From assembly GCA_003222245.1 (NCBI GenBank), contig QHVH01000014.1, positions 124,001 through 188,000 of the forward strand: a DNA stretch of 64,000 nucleotides, written 5' to 3'. Position numbers and translations under genes: made by a program. Below, piece by piece: positions 40,679 through 49,211 of this stretch (the first letter of the stretch is position 1; every line of letters begins with the position of its first letter). The notes below the pieces were generated by a model, which saw nothing but the letters and a program-made list of their open reading frames with translations, made no database searches and was not told the origin of the DNA. This DNA comes from Blastocatellia bacterium AA13. Lineage in GTDB: Bacteria > Acidobacteriota > Blastocatellia > UBA7656.

Positions 40679-41467
40679 ATGCCGTACGCGAACAACGCCG
40701 GCGCAAGAATCTACTGGGAGGAATCCGGGTCCGGAGACCCGGTTCTTCTCATTATGGGCCTCGGCTACACATCCGAGATGTGGCATCGCGTCAGGCCCGC
40801 GCTGTCAGAGCACTACAGAACAGTCGTATTGGACAATCGCGGCGTTGGCCGGAGCGAGGCATCTTCGCTCTTTTTTTCAATGAAGGATATGGCCGATGAC
40901 GCTGCCGCCGTCCTCGACGCAGCCGGGATCGCCGCCGCTCATGTTTTTGGCATTTCGATGGGAGGAATGATCGCGCAGGAGTTGGCGCTTCAGCATGCTG
41001 ACCGAGTGAAATCGCTAATACTCGGATGCACGGCTTGCGGAGGCCGCGAAGCCGTCTCCGCCGCGGCAGGGGTGCTTGAGGTGCTCAGCGCGCGGGCAAC
41101 GATGACGCCGGAAGAGGGCGTTTGGGCGATGGCTCCGTTCATCTACGACGACTCGACGCCGCGCTCGCGGGTCGAAGAGGATCTCGCTATCAGGATTCGA
41201 ACCTTTCCCCAACCTGAGAGCTACCTTGCTCAGCTCCGCGCCATAAGATCGTGGGGCTCGCACAGCAGACTTGCCGGCATCACGGTTCCGACACTGATTA
41301 TTCAGGGTGAGACGGATAAGTTAATTCCGCCGGACAATGGCCGAATCCTCGCCGAGGCGATAGCCGGGTCCGAGCTGGTTATGCTGAAAGACGCGAGTCA
41401 CATCTTTCCGACCGATAAGCCCGAAGCCTCGCTGGCGGCAATTCTGCGGTTTTTAAAAAGTCGATAG
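40679..41467 (+). CDS. Alpha/beta hydrolase
   Basis: A 262-residue hydrolase with the full catalytic set: nucleophile Ser93 in GISMGG, acid Asp213 in GETDKLIPP, and His241 in DASHIFP. The oxyanion region is LLIMGLGYTSEMW. It has no signal peptide. It resembles 3-oxoadipate enol-lactonase-like and general esterase families, but the substrate cannot be named. Its ATG lies 3 nt after the M23 gene stop, so both are probably translated from the same mRNA. Confidence 0.88.
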   Translation: MPYANNAGARIYWEESGSGDPVLLIMGLGYTSEMWHRVRPALSEHYRTVVLDNRGVGRSEASSLFFSMKDMADDAAAVLDAAGIAAAHVFGISMGGMIAQELALQHADRVKSLILGCTACGGREAVSAAAGVLEVLSARATMTPEEGVWAMAPFIYDDSTPRSRVEEDLAIRIRTFPQPESYLAQLRAIRSWGSHSRLAGITVPTLIIQGETDKLIPPDNGRILAEAIAGSELVMLKDASHIFPTDKPEASLAAILRFLKSR

Positions 41468-41569
41468 CGCCGGACCTGACACACACCGAACCGGCTTCAT
41501 TATTACTAGAACAGTTTCTAAGCGTGCGTGATGCTGGGTTGAGGTGACAGTTTCGAAGCTACTGAAGGT

Positions 41570-42511
41570 TCACGATTCGTATCGAATCCAGCCGGAGCCA
41601 TGATGACCAAAATTGAATCTCTCCGGATGAAGAACTTCCGCGAGTATCTCGAGTGACTCAACGAGCCGCGGACCAGGTCGATTGAAGAAAGCGTTCCCGT
41701 CGGCAACGTGAACACGGCCGTTTCGAACCGCCGCAAGCGACTGCCACTCTTTTTTATCGCTCAGCAGGTGCATCTCCTCAGTTGTTCGAGCAATGTCGAA
41801 GCCGCATGGTGATACAAAGATAACGTCCGGGTCTTTCTCAACCATCTCCTCAAACGTCATCCACGGAGAATGCTTTCCCGCTTCTCCGAACAGGTTGACG
41901 CCCCCCGCCATCTCGATCAGCTCGGGCATCCAGTTGCCGCCGGCCATCAAAGGGTCTATCCACTCGACGCAAGCCACGGTTGGACGCGAATCAACGGAAG
42001 CGCCTTTTTCGGCAATCGCCTTTATTCGATCCTGAAGTCTCGCCGTCAGGCGATCTCCGCTCTCGGAATCTCCCAATGCATCGGCCACTCGCTTGATGTC
42101 CTTCCAGACATCGCTGAGTTGGTTCGGTTCGAGAGATACGATCCTGGGATGAGAGCTGGTGAGCTCGCACACCGCCTGCTCGACGTCCTTCAGGCTCACG
42201 GCGCAGACCTCGCACTGCGACTGCGTGACGATGTGGGTTGGTTGAAGCTCGTCGAGGATTCGCGCATCTACGCGGTAGACGCTCAATGAATCCTGAACGA
42301 TCGCTTTTACGCGCTGATCGATTTCACAGCTCGTGCCTTCGACGTTGAACTTGGGCGCCGTGCAGACGGGAAGATCCTTGATCGAAGCAGGAAAGTCGCA
42401 CTCGTGCGACCTTCCTATCATGTCGGACTCATAACCAAGCGCGCAGATGATCTCGGTCGCGCTTGCGATCATTGAAATGATTCGATGTTCAGAGGTCATA
42501 GAGGCGCACAT
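41570..42511 (-). CDS. Cobalamin-binding protein (BtuF/TroA-like), no signal peptide
   Basis: A 313-residue protein of the TroA/helical-backbone metal receptor fold used by vitamin B12 and siderophore ABC binding proteins: RIISMIASATEIICALGYES with the family GxSHECDFP motif (IGRSHECDFP), an inner PTHIVTQSQCEVCAVSL segment, and EMVEKDPDVIFVSPCGFDI. It lacks a signal peptide, as is normal for the cytosolic cobalamin-binding branch often found without a transporter. No btuC or btuD gene is adjacent. It is convergent with the alpha/beta hydrolase gene. Confidence 0.8.
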   Translation of the reverse strand: MCASMTSEHRIISMIASATEIICALGYESDMIGRSHECDFPASIKDLPVCTAPKFNVEGTSCEIDQRVKAIVQDSLSVYRVDARILDELQPTHIVTQSQCEVCAVSLKDVEQAVCELTSSHPRIVSLEPNQLSDVWKDIKRVADALGDSESGDRLTARLQDRIKAIAEKGASVDSRPTVACVEWIDPLMAGGNWMPELIEMAGGVNLFGEAGKHSPWMTFEEMVEKDPDVIFVSPCGFDIARTTEEMHLLSDKKEWQSLAAVRNGRVHVADGNAFFNRPGPRLVESLEILAEVLHPERFNFGHHGSGWIRYES

Positions 42512-42644
42512 ACGCAGCGCCGTAGTATACCAAATACATCGTGTACAGACACCTGAATAAGCCGCGGAGCAATACTCACCTGACTAATAGCGGCATCTAT
42601 GATGCGAGCCGCTTCGCGAATGGAGGCGACAGAACTAATTGGGG

Positions 42645-42995
42645 CTAGGCGACAAGTACATCGCTTGTTGCGGCGCCGTCCCAGAACGGCCGCGCGGTTT
42701 TCTCGGTCAGCTCGTTCTCACGCGCCGCGTCTTCTACGATCCTGAATCTCTTGCGCTCGGTTATTGTACGGTGCAACGCCCCGCATAGCTGGGAGGCGAC
42801 GACAAAACTTCTGCCCCCGCAGGTGTAGCAGCGGCCGTCGACCGCCAGCAGCGTTCTTAATGGTAGTAATTCTGTGTTTCCCGCCTCATCCACACGCACA
42901 GAGCAATCTCCACAGACGATCTCAATAGTAGTCGGCCTTCTAAGCCCGACGACCTTTCGGTCCCACTTCCCGAGATATACCCTTGGCTTTTCCAT
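42645..42995 (-). CDS. Small hypothetical protein with two CxxC pairs
   Basis: A 116-residue protein I do not recognise. The start at 42995 (MEKPRVYLGKWDRKVVGLRR) has GGGAG 7 nt upstream. Two cysteine pairs (CGDC near residue 28, CYTCGG near residue 55) could form a zinc ribbon. The C-terminus is polar and charged. The open frame goes on upstream to 43106 but this part has no support. It follows the same direction as the cobalamin-binding gene, 133 nt upstream. Confidence 0.6.
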   Translation of the reverse strand: MEKPRVYLGKWDRKVVGLRRPTTIEIVCGDCSVRVDEAGNTELLPLRTLLAVDGRCYTCGGRSFVVASQLCGALHRTITERKRFRIVEDAARENELTEKTARPFWDGAATSDVLVA

Positions 42996-43403
42996 GACTT
43001 TCTCCCTGATCCTCATTTTTCCCACAATTAGGCGGTGCCGCCGTCGACTGGGAATTAGCAAGAACAGTACCGAAGGTTGCTCCTTCCTATACCCAGTGAA
43101 TCTCACGGATGACGACTGGCCCTCGCTTGGAGAACCGAATGCAGCCTCAACACCTCTTCAAGGCTGTCCGCATTCCAATCACGGAGAGTATGGAGACAAT
43201 ACACAGATGGCAGGCGCTGGGATTTGGAATCGATAGAAAGGCGGGCGGGCTTCGATCCGCTCTGCCCGGTCTAATGTGGAAATATGAAGGTGCGCGCGAG
43301 AACGCGCGAGAGAACGTTAGATGTTTTCCCTCTGCGACACGCCTTTGCTACGATGCGTAAAGTAGTAGGAAAATGATAACTTATACTGACATGGGAGATA
43401 TCA
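42996..43403. other. Intergenic region
   Basis: About 400 nt between the CxxC protein and the antitoxin-like gene. A TATACT at 43382-43387 is a possible -10 for the toxin-antitoxin pair. Repeated GCGCGAGA words occur at 43294-43312. The 83-codon frame at 43109-43360 has no family features. Confidence 0.35.
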
Positions 43404-43694
43404 ATGAGGAAAGCCAAAACTATTAATTCAAAACAGTCTAACAGAGTCTCGGTTGCTAAACTTTCAAGCAGCGGCGTACAGACCTCCAAATCTGTAGCGA
43501 AGAAGGCATCGAACATATTGCGCGATAGCCGAAGTGGCAAGGCGACAAAGTCCGTGGCGGGAAGTAGTTTGACCCAAACTTCGTCACGACCCAAAAAGTC
43601 CGTATTTCTACGTGCAGCTCGATCACTGAAATTAGATGGACCGCCTGATTGGTCGACTCGATTTAAAGAAGATCAAAATGGAAGAAAGAAATAA
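43404..43694 (+). CDS. Antitoxin-like basic protein
   Basis: A 96-residue protein rich in Ser, Lys and Arg (MRKAKTINSKQSNRVSVAKL ... ASNILRDSRSGKATKSVAGS). The RDSRSGKATKSVAGSSLTQ stretch is characteristic of small proteins encoded before PIN-domain toxins. The ATG has GGGAG 7 nt upstream. Its stop codon overlaps the toxin start by 1 nt (TAATG), typical of toxin-antitoxin pairs. No structured DNA-binding domain is obvious, so the mechanism is inferred from position. Confidence 0.65.
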   Translation: MRKAKTINSKQSNRVSVAKLSSSGVQTSKSVAKKASNILRDSRSGKATKSVAGSSLTQTSSRPKKSVFLRAARSLKLDGPPDWSTRFKEDQNGRKK

Positions 43695-43894
43695 TGCCTA
43701 GAGCTGAACTCTTTCTGGATTCAGCCTATGCTATTGCCTTATCTTCTCCCAAAGATGATAAAGAATGGGGCATAACAGATTGTATTTCCTTCGTTGTGAT
43801 GAGGGAGAGGCGCCTGACCAAGGCATTAACAACAGATAGACATTTTCAACAGGCAGGCTTTCGAACCTTATTAAGAGAAAATCTGAATTTATAA
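43694..43894 (+). pseudogene. PIN-domain toxin remnant with internal deletion
   Basis: The 66-residue frame starts like a PIN ribonuclease (MPRAELFLDSAYAIALSSPK, with the first catalytic Asp) and then jumps to the C-terminal part DKEWGITDCISFVVMRERRL and LTTDRHFQQAGFRTLLREN, with the last two acidic residues. The middle of about 65-70 residues expected in the family (including the conserved Glu helix) is missing, with the frame kept. The deletion should destroy the RNase fold. It overlaps the antitoxin-like gene by 1 nt. Confidence 0.72.
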
Positions 43895-44029
43895 GATATG
43901 GAGCGTCTGGCCGTCAGCGCATCTAACGGAATAGATCGTAGTCGCCGGGATAGACCGTAGCCGCGCAAGCGGAGTTCGTATCAATCCATTAGTGATAGCT
44001 GCGCGGCCCGGTCACCCAAATCGTGGGCC

Positions 44030-45685
44030 TTACCTGGTCGAGCGCTGCACGAGTTTACAAACAAGAGCAAAGAGCTCATCAGGATCAACCGGCTTCGCCA
44101 TGTGAGCATCAAACCCCGATTCCAGAGCCCGAGAGAGATCCTCTTCCATTGCGTATCCTGACAATGCTATGGCAGGAACATCCTCCAGCCCGGGTGTTTC
44201 GCGAACGGTCGCGATCATCTCGTAGCCGTCGGCTTCCGGCATGCCGATATCAGAAACTATTATGCTCGGCCTTTCGTCCTTCGCCATCTTCAACGCTTCT
44301 TCGGCGGAGCCCGCGGCAAGGGTGCGCCAGCCAAGGCTTCTGAAGAAAACGCGTATCATTTCGAGTGTGTCCTGCGAGTCGTCGACAATCAGCACCGTGC
44401 CCGGAGGATTGACGATATCCGTAACGATCTCCTTGCTGCTATGTACGCCTTCGATTTTCGTGCAAGGAAACGTGACGCTGAACCGCGAGCCTTTTCCGAT
44501 GCCGTCGGACTCCGCTCGAACCGTGCCTAGATGCATTTCAGTGAGCTTGCTGACGATTGCCAACCCCAATCCCAGCCCGCCGTGACGGCGCGCATTCAGG
44601 ATATCGGCCTGCGAAAACGGGCTGAACACGTTCGGCAGGAAATGAGGTTCTATTCCCTGGCCGGTATCCGAGACAATGACGTGCGCTTCGTCTCGATTTC
44701 GCTTCAACTCGACGCTGACCTGTCCGCCTTCAGGAGTGAATTTGATGGCGTTCGACAGCAGATTCCAGACAATTTGCTGCATTCGCAAAGGCTCACCTTG
44801 AACCACCACGGGATGCTTTGGCATTCGAACAGTCAAGCGGACTTCCGCCGCTTCGGCTCTCTCCCGCACCGTTTCCAGAGCGGCTTCGACAACCATTCGC
44901 AGGTCGATGGGTTCGAGCGTAAGGTGAAGTTTGCCGGATACGATTCGCGAGATATCGAGAAGATCGTCTATGAGCCGGGCCTGCAGTCTCGCTCCGCGCT
45001 CGATTGCATCGAGCCCTTGATCCAAAAGCGCCGGCTCAACCGAGCCTCGACGCAAGAGCCGCGACCATCCCAGGATGGGCGTCAGCGGCGTGCGAAGCTC
45101 GTGCGACAGCGTGGCGAAGAAAACATCTTTCGCCCGGCTCGCTCTTTCGAGATCCTCATTAACGCGTTGAAGCTCGCGGGTCCGTTCCTCGACTCTCTGC
45201 TCCAGCTCCCGGTTCAACCGCTCCAGGTTGGCGCGCGCGTCCCGCTCCGCGAGCATCAGGCTGCGATGCTCGAGGCCGCGTTGAATCGTCAGTTTCAGAT
45301 CTTCGATGACGCAGGGTTTTATCAGATAGTCGTATGCGCCGTGTCTCATCGCCGCAATGGCGGATTCGAGCGATGCGAAGCCGGTCAGCACCAGCGCGAT
45401 TGTGTGAGGCGACGACCGGCGCAACTCGGTCAAAACCGACAGCCCGTTGGTGGCTTCCATATGAAGATCGGTAAGCACGAGATCGTATTGCGTCTCCTGG
45501 AGCCGGCTCAGAGCTTCCTGCCCGCTAAACGCGATATCGACTTGAAAACTTTCCATGCGCAATACTTCGCCGATAGTTACCGCGACACTTTCTTCATCAT
45601 CGACGACGAGCAGCCGAGCCGGGTAGCTGTGTATATTAGGTTCGTCGGAGTCCATGTGATTCCGATAGCCCATAGCTGTAGCCAT
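44030..45685 (-). CDS. Hybrid histidine kinase: REC-HisKA-HATPase-REC
   Basis: A 551-residue cytosolic kinase. Residues 23-140 are a receiver with phospho-acceptor Asp73 (LVLTDLHM). A coiled coil (about 145-180) leads to HisKA with His195 (SHELRTPL), then an HATPase domain with N-box LLSNAIKF, DTGQGI and GGLGLGLAIVSKL, and a C-terminal receiver with Asp479 (SDIGMPE). There is no membrane or PAS sensor, so it is probably driven by another kinase through its first receiver. It follows the GAF/PAS kinase by 38 nt at the end of the gas-vesicle operon. Phosphorelay between both kinases is inferred. Confidence 0.93.
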   Translation of the reverse strand: MATAMGYRNHMDSDEPNIHSYPARLLVVDDEESVAVTIGEVLRMESFQVDIAFSGQEALSRLQETQYDLVLTDLHMEATNGLSVLTELRRSSPHTIALVLTGFASLESAIAAMRHGAYDYLIKPCVIEDLKLTIQRGLEHRSLMLAERDARANLERLNRELEQRVEERTRELQRVNEDLERASRAKDVFFATLSHELRTPLTPILGWSRLLRRGSVEPALLDQGLDAIERGARLQARLIDDLLDISRIVSGKLHLTLEPIDLRMVVEAALETVRERAEAAEVRLTVRMPKHPVVVQGEPLRMQQIVWNLLSNAIKFTPEGGQVSVELKRNRDEAHVIVSDTGQGIEPHFLPNVFSPFSQADILNARRHGGLGLGLAIVSKLTEMHLGTVRAESDGIGKGSRFSVTFPCTKIEGVHSSKEIVTDIVNPPGTVLIVDDSQDTLEMIRVFFRSLGWRTLAAGSAEEALKMAKDERPSIIVSDIGMPEADGYEMIATVRETPGLEDVPAIALSGYAMEEDLSRALESGFDAHMAKPVDPDELFALVCKLVQRSTR

Positions 45686-45723
45686 GATGTTTTTCGTTAA
45701 AAGATCGGCAGGGTTGCGGCTGC

Positions 45724-47946
45724 CTATCTTTCTTCTTGCTCCTTTGGTGTTGTCGGTCCCGGCGCGTCTATCGGGAGGATGATTCGAAACGCGGTGCCCT
45801 TGTCCCCATTGCCTGTTACTTCGATCTGCCCACCGTGCTGTCGCACGATGTTATGAGTGACCCAGAGTCCCAGCCCCGTCCCTTCTTTCCGCATTGAAAA
45901 GAACGGCTCGAATATGCGCTCGATATTTTCTTGGCTTATTCCAGGGCCCGTGTCGCTGATCTCGATCAGAACGGACGGTTGTCCCGGCCGTTTATAACGC
46001 ATCGTCTTGATCGTTATCGTCCCTCCGCCATCGAGCGACTGCTGAGCGTTCAGTATGACGTTCAGCCAGACTTGCCGCAACTGGTCCGCATATCCGTTTA
46101 CCGGAGGCAGCCGCGGCTCAAGCTTCTGCCTGAGAATAATGCCGGCATGGTGTAGCTTTCGCTCGAGAAGAGTCAAGGTGTCTTCAATTAATTGATTGAT
46201 ATCGACTCGCTCGGGAATACCCGAAGGCCGCGCAAATCCCAGCAACTGCCGAATAATTTGGGAGACGCGCTGAGTCTCCTTCAGCGCTATCTCTAGAAAG
46301 CGCGAAGTAGAGGCCTGGTCCTTTTTCGCTTGCAGAAGGTAAAGCGAGTTCTTGATCGCTTCGAGGGGATTATTGACTTCGTGCGCGACTGACGCCGCGA
46401 GAGTTCCGAGAGCCGCCAGCTTCTCAGACTCGAAGAGCTTCTGTTCGATTCGCCGCCGTTCCAGCTCGCGTATTTCGGACAGGTCATGCAGCACTGAAAC
46501 TACGGCCGTCACCTGCTCCCTGTTGTCCAGCACTTCGACCGATGTTATTTCCATCGGCAGCGATTCCGCGGTTTCAGGATCGATCAGCTCTATCTCCGCT
46601 TGCCTGTCGGAATGCGACTCAGACGCCAGTCCGGATATGAAAGACGTCAGCTTCACTGAATTCGCTCGCACCGCCGCGAGTGACCGCGAGGTCGCGGGTT
46701 CGACTCGCCTGTCCGGAGACTCGGCGCGACGCACCAGAAGCTGTTCGTGTTGAAAGAGCAATCCGGCGCGGCGATTGAAAAGCTCGAAGTTCCCGCTCGC
46801 ATCCGTAACGACGACCGGATGACCGACGTTCTCGATTATGAGATTGAGCCGATCGCGCTCGCGGCGGGATTCGGCTTCGGCCCGAGTCAATTTTTTGTAG
46901 TTGCGGGCAAGCTCTTCGTTGGCTTTTCTGAGATCGGTTACGTCCCGAAACACCGATACGAGGCCGATTCGCTCGTCTCGCTCGTTGAGAGCGGGAGTGG
47001 ACACGACCTCGAAATGGATCTCCGAACCTTCGATCGGATCTACAAGGGTTAGGTCTTTTCCGAGAGTTTCGGTCGAGCTGACCGTGCCGCTCGAAAGATA
47101 AGCGGAGAATAGAAGGTCATTCAGCTTGAGCGCTCTCCGCTTGCCTTCGCTGGCCTCCTCGGAGCCGCTGAATAATTGCTCCGCGCGCCTGTTTTGAAGA
47201 AGAATTTCATTATCGATGTTGGTGAGCACAATGGGATCGGCTACCGATTCCATTATCGACTCGACGCGCTGGCGCTCTCGCTGAAGCTCGGTGACCTTCG
47301 CGACCAGCCGCTCCGTGCGAATGGCTGAAGCAATGAGAAAGCCGACGCGGTGAGCAAAGAGCTGCAGAAACTTAATTGTCTCGGGCGCGATGCAGCTCCT
47401 GTTAGAGCCCACAAACAAGACTCCGATACAAGTAGCCTCCGGCTCCCAGAACCGGCCGCGCGCCATCACAATGCGCGGCGCGTCTCCGTCGGGGTTATCC
47501 TGATCGACTAGAACGCCGAATAGGGGAATCGCGAAGATATCTTCACTGTTGGTATTGCCGCCGGCGAATGAATGCTCCGAATCGCGCGAGATCCACGCCG
47601 GTTGTCCATTATAGATAACCGATACACCGGGTTCGCCGGAATCGAGCGGCATCTCGATTTTTTCAACGGAGGCGCTGGAAGGGAAGCCCACGGCCATTCT
47701 GACGCAGAGAGTAGAGTTGCGCTCGTCGATCAGCGCGATCGCGGCTTCGGTGTACCCCATCTCGGCGGTCAGAAACTCGAGCGCCAGTGTCACCTGTTCG
47801 CTCACGCCCGCATCGAGCAACATCTGCCCCGTCATTCTGAACAGGATCTCGTATTGCTGAGCCAGCAGGCCGACGCCGTTGTTTCCTCTATCGCCGGCCG
47901 CTTCGGCGGCAGCGTGTTCGGGTGATTGCAGAAGCCGGTCTTCCAT
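45724..47946 (-). CDS. GAF-PAS-PAS histidine kinase
   Basis: A 740-residue soluble kinase. An N-terminal GAF domain (about 30-220), two PAS domains (about 240-350 and 375-500), HisKA with His522 (ASVAHEVNNPLEAIKNS) and a C-terminal HATPase with DTGPGI and EGTGLGLWVTHNIV. There is no membrane helix, so it senses a cytosolic signal or another protein; cofactor-binding residues cannot be assigned. It begins 49 nt after gvpA and is preceded by a 9-bp hairpin, so it should be made at lower level than GvpA from the same mRNA. It has no receiver; the response regulator inside the gvp operon and the following hybrid kinase are natural partners. Confidence 0.92.
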   Translation of the reverse strand: MEDRLLQSPEHAAAEAAGDRGNNGVGLLAQQYEILFRMTGQMLLDAGVSEQVTLALEFLTAEMGYTEAAIALIDERNSTLCVRMAVGFPSSASVEKIEMPLDSGEPGVSVIYNGQPAWISRDSEHSFAGGNTNSEDIFAIPLFGVLVDQDNPDGDAPRIVMARGRFWEPEATCIGVLFVGSNRSCIAPETIKFLQLFAHRVGFLIASAIRTERLVAKVTELQRERQRVESIMESVADPIVLTNIDNEILLQNRRAEQLFSGSEEASEGKRRALKLNDLLFSAYLSSGTVSSTETLGKDLTLVDPIEGSEIHFEVVSTPALNERDERIGLVSVFRDVTDLRKANEELARNYKKLTRAEAESRRERDRLNLIIENVGHPVVVTDASGNFELFNRRAGLLFQHEQLLVRRAESPDRRVEPATSRSLAAVRANSVKLTSFISGLASESHSDRQAEIELIDPETAESLPMEITSVEVLDNREQVTAVVSVLHDLSEIRELERRRIEQKLFESEKLAALGTLAASVAHEVNNPLEAIKNSLYLLQAKKDQASTSRFLEIALKETQRVSQIIRQLLGFARPSGIPERVDINQLIEDTLTLLERKLHHAGIILRQKLEPRLPPVNGYADQLRQVWLNVILNAQQSLDGGGTITIKTMRYKRPGQPSVLIEISDTGPGISQENIERIFEPFFSMRKEGTGLGLWVTHNIVRQHGGQIEVTGNGDKGTAFRIILPIDAPGPTTPKEQEER

Positions 47947-47954
47947 TTCAATAC

Positions 47955-47975
47955 GGCGGAGGCGCTGCCTCCGCC
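47955..47975 (-). promoter_or_regulatory. Perfect 9-bp hairpin between gvpA and the kinase gene
   Basis: On the minus strand GGCGGAGGC and GCCTCCGCC enclose 3 nt, ending 8 nt before the kinase ATG and starting 20 nt after the gvpA stop. There is no T-tract, so it is not a standard terminator. It may stabilise the upstream gvpA mRNA end and hinder ribosome access to the kinase start. Confidence 0.75.
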
Positions 47976-47995
47976 CTCACTTCACTCCGCGGTTC

Positions 47996-48280
47996 CTATC
48001 TTCTCTCTCGATCCGCGACTGGCCTTCGGCGGAACTCTTCATCGGATGCGGCGTCGCCGCCCGAAATTGCGGGTCTTGAAACCGGCTGAGTCAAGCCGAC
48101 CGCTTCGGCGTACTTCAGATAGGTATCGATCGAGGCGACGACAATACGCGCTTCAACTGTTATCAGGTCGATACCAACGAGGGAGATGCGAACCCATGCG
48201 TCGACGACGATGCCTTTATCAAGCACGCGGTCGAGCACGTCGATTAGACTGGTTCCTCCTGGTGCTCTTTCAACGGCCAT
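47996..48280 (-). CDS. gvpA: Gas vesicle structural protein GvpA
   Basis: The 94-residue product has the canonical GvpA core: [40 protein letters not shown] and [13 protein letters not shown]. GvpA forms the ribs of the gas-vesicle wall, with a hydrophobic side facing the gas. The tail after residue 63 is polar and longer than in cyanobacterial GvpA. It has the best ribosome-binding site of the cluster (AGGAGGAACT, 9 nt before the ATG), fitting a protein needed in thousands of copies. Last gvp gene of the operon, followed by a hairpin. Confidence 0.96.
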   Translation of the reverse strand: MAVERAPGGTSLIDVLDRVLDKGIVVDAWVRISLVGIDLITVEARIVVASIDTYLKYAEAVGLTQPVSRPAISGGDAASDEEFRRRPVADRERR

Positions 48281-48364
48281 TTATTGAGTTCCTCCTAGAT
48301 AAATGGGGCTAGCATTAATAGGCTGAGCGAACGGCCATTCATCGCAAATCGGATTACGGCCGAG

Positions 48365-48757
48365 CTAAGACTCGGTCCGTTTCTTTCGCCGTTTCGGTCC
48401 CGCCGGCGCACGCCGGGCGGAGCGGGCTGATGGTGCGGCGTCGGGAGCCGATCTGGGGGAAAGCCTCTCAACCGCCGCCTCCAACTCCGCAATGCGCCTG
48501 CCGAGACGATTCTCACTCGCAGTCGCTTCCGTGCGGGCAGTCAAATTCGAATCATATCGCCACCAGTCGAGTCCGATTTGCTCGGCTTTGTCGATCGAAC
48601 AAACAAGCAAGCGTATCTGTATCGTCAACAACTCCACATTCGCCAGCGATACCTTGATGTCGCCGGCGACGACAAGTCCCTTATCCAGAATCCGGTCCAG
48701 CACATCCACCAGTCCCGGCGGACGCGATGTAATCAGGTTAGACCGCTCATTTGACAT
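48365..48757 (-). CDS. gvpJ: Gas vesicle protein GvpJ-type (GvpA paralogue)
   Basis: A 130-residue paralogue of GvpA with the core GLVDVLDRILDKGLVVAGDI, KVSLANVELLTIQIRLLVCS and a long C-terminal tail with a coiled region (ENRLGRRIAELEAAVERLS) and a basic end (GPKRRKKRTES). The VVAGDIKVSL variant and the tail fit GvpJ, a minor protein needed for nucleation. I use the ATG at 48757; an in-frame ATG at 48808 would overlap gvpK. Its charged tail suggests contact with other Gvp proteins. Confidence 0.88.
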   Translation of the reverse strand: MSNERSNLITSRPPGLVDVLDRILDKGLVVAGDIKVSLANVELLTIQIRLLVCSIDKAEQIGLDWWRYDSNLTARTEATASENRLGRRIAELEAAVERLSPRSAPDAAPSARSARRAPAGPKRRKKRTES

Positions 48758-48782
48758 ATAGGAATCACACTGACCGCGACTG

Positions 48783-49148
48783 TCACAACAACCTTCCGAT
48801 TGGACCAAGATCCAGATTGAGGTCCTCGTCCTGCAATCCGAACTGCGACTTCAGCTCCTGCATCTTGGATTCGAGCGCCATCAGGGCCAACCCGAGATCC
48901 TCGACTTCCCGCGGAGAGAGCCCTCCGCCTTCCATCCGCCTGATCGCTTGCTTCTCGAGCAAACGACGGATGAATTCAATGAGCGATAGAACCAGCTTGA
49001 CCAGTCCATGCTCAACCGACTGCGCATCAACATTGATGCGATCCGGTAACGCTCCCGTCAGGCGTTTGAGTTCACCTACAAACTCGCTCGCGTCCGAGGT
49101 CTCGATGTCGGGTTCCGAGCCTGACTGAGAGCCCTCACTATGTCCCAT
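48783..49148 (-). CDS. gvpK: Gas vesicle protein GvpK
   Basis: A 121-residue GvpK: DRINVDAQSVEHGLVKLVLS, LIEFIRRLLEKQAIRRMEGG and LSPREVEDLGLALMALESKM are the family core. GvpK is a minor assembly protein required for gas vesicle formation. The N-terminus is acidic (SEGSQSGSEPDIETSD). Placed between a gvpF/L gene and gvpJ, an order close to that in many bacteria. Confidence 0.93.
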   Translation of the reverse strand: MGHSEGSQSGSEPDIETSDASEFVGELKRLTGALPDRINVDAQSVEHGLVKLVLSLIEFIRRLLEKQAIRRMEGGGLSPREVEDLGLALMALESKMQELKSQFGLQDEDLNLDLGPIGRLL

Positions 49149-49211
49149 AAATTAAAGCCGGGCTGTTGAAAAACCCAGAGCGCGGTTGATCCATTGCCGA
49201 GAAATACAGGC

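Noticed and set aside
43109-43360. 83-codon frame before the toxin-antitoxin remnant
   Set aside because: It partly overlaps the leader of the CxxC protein gene, has no ribosome-binding site and no recognisable content.
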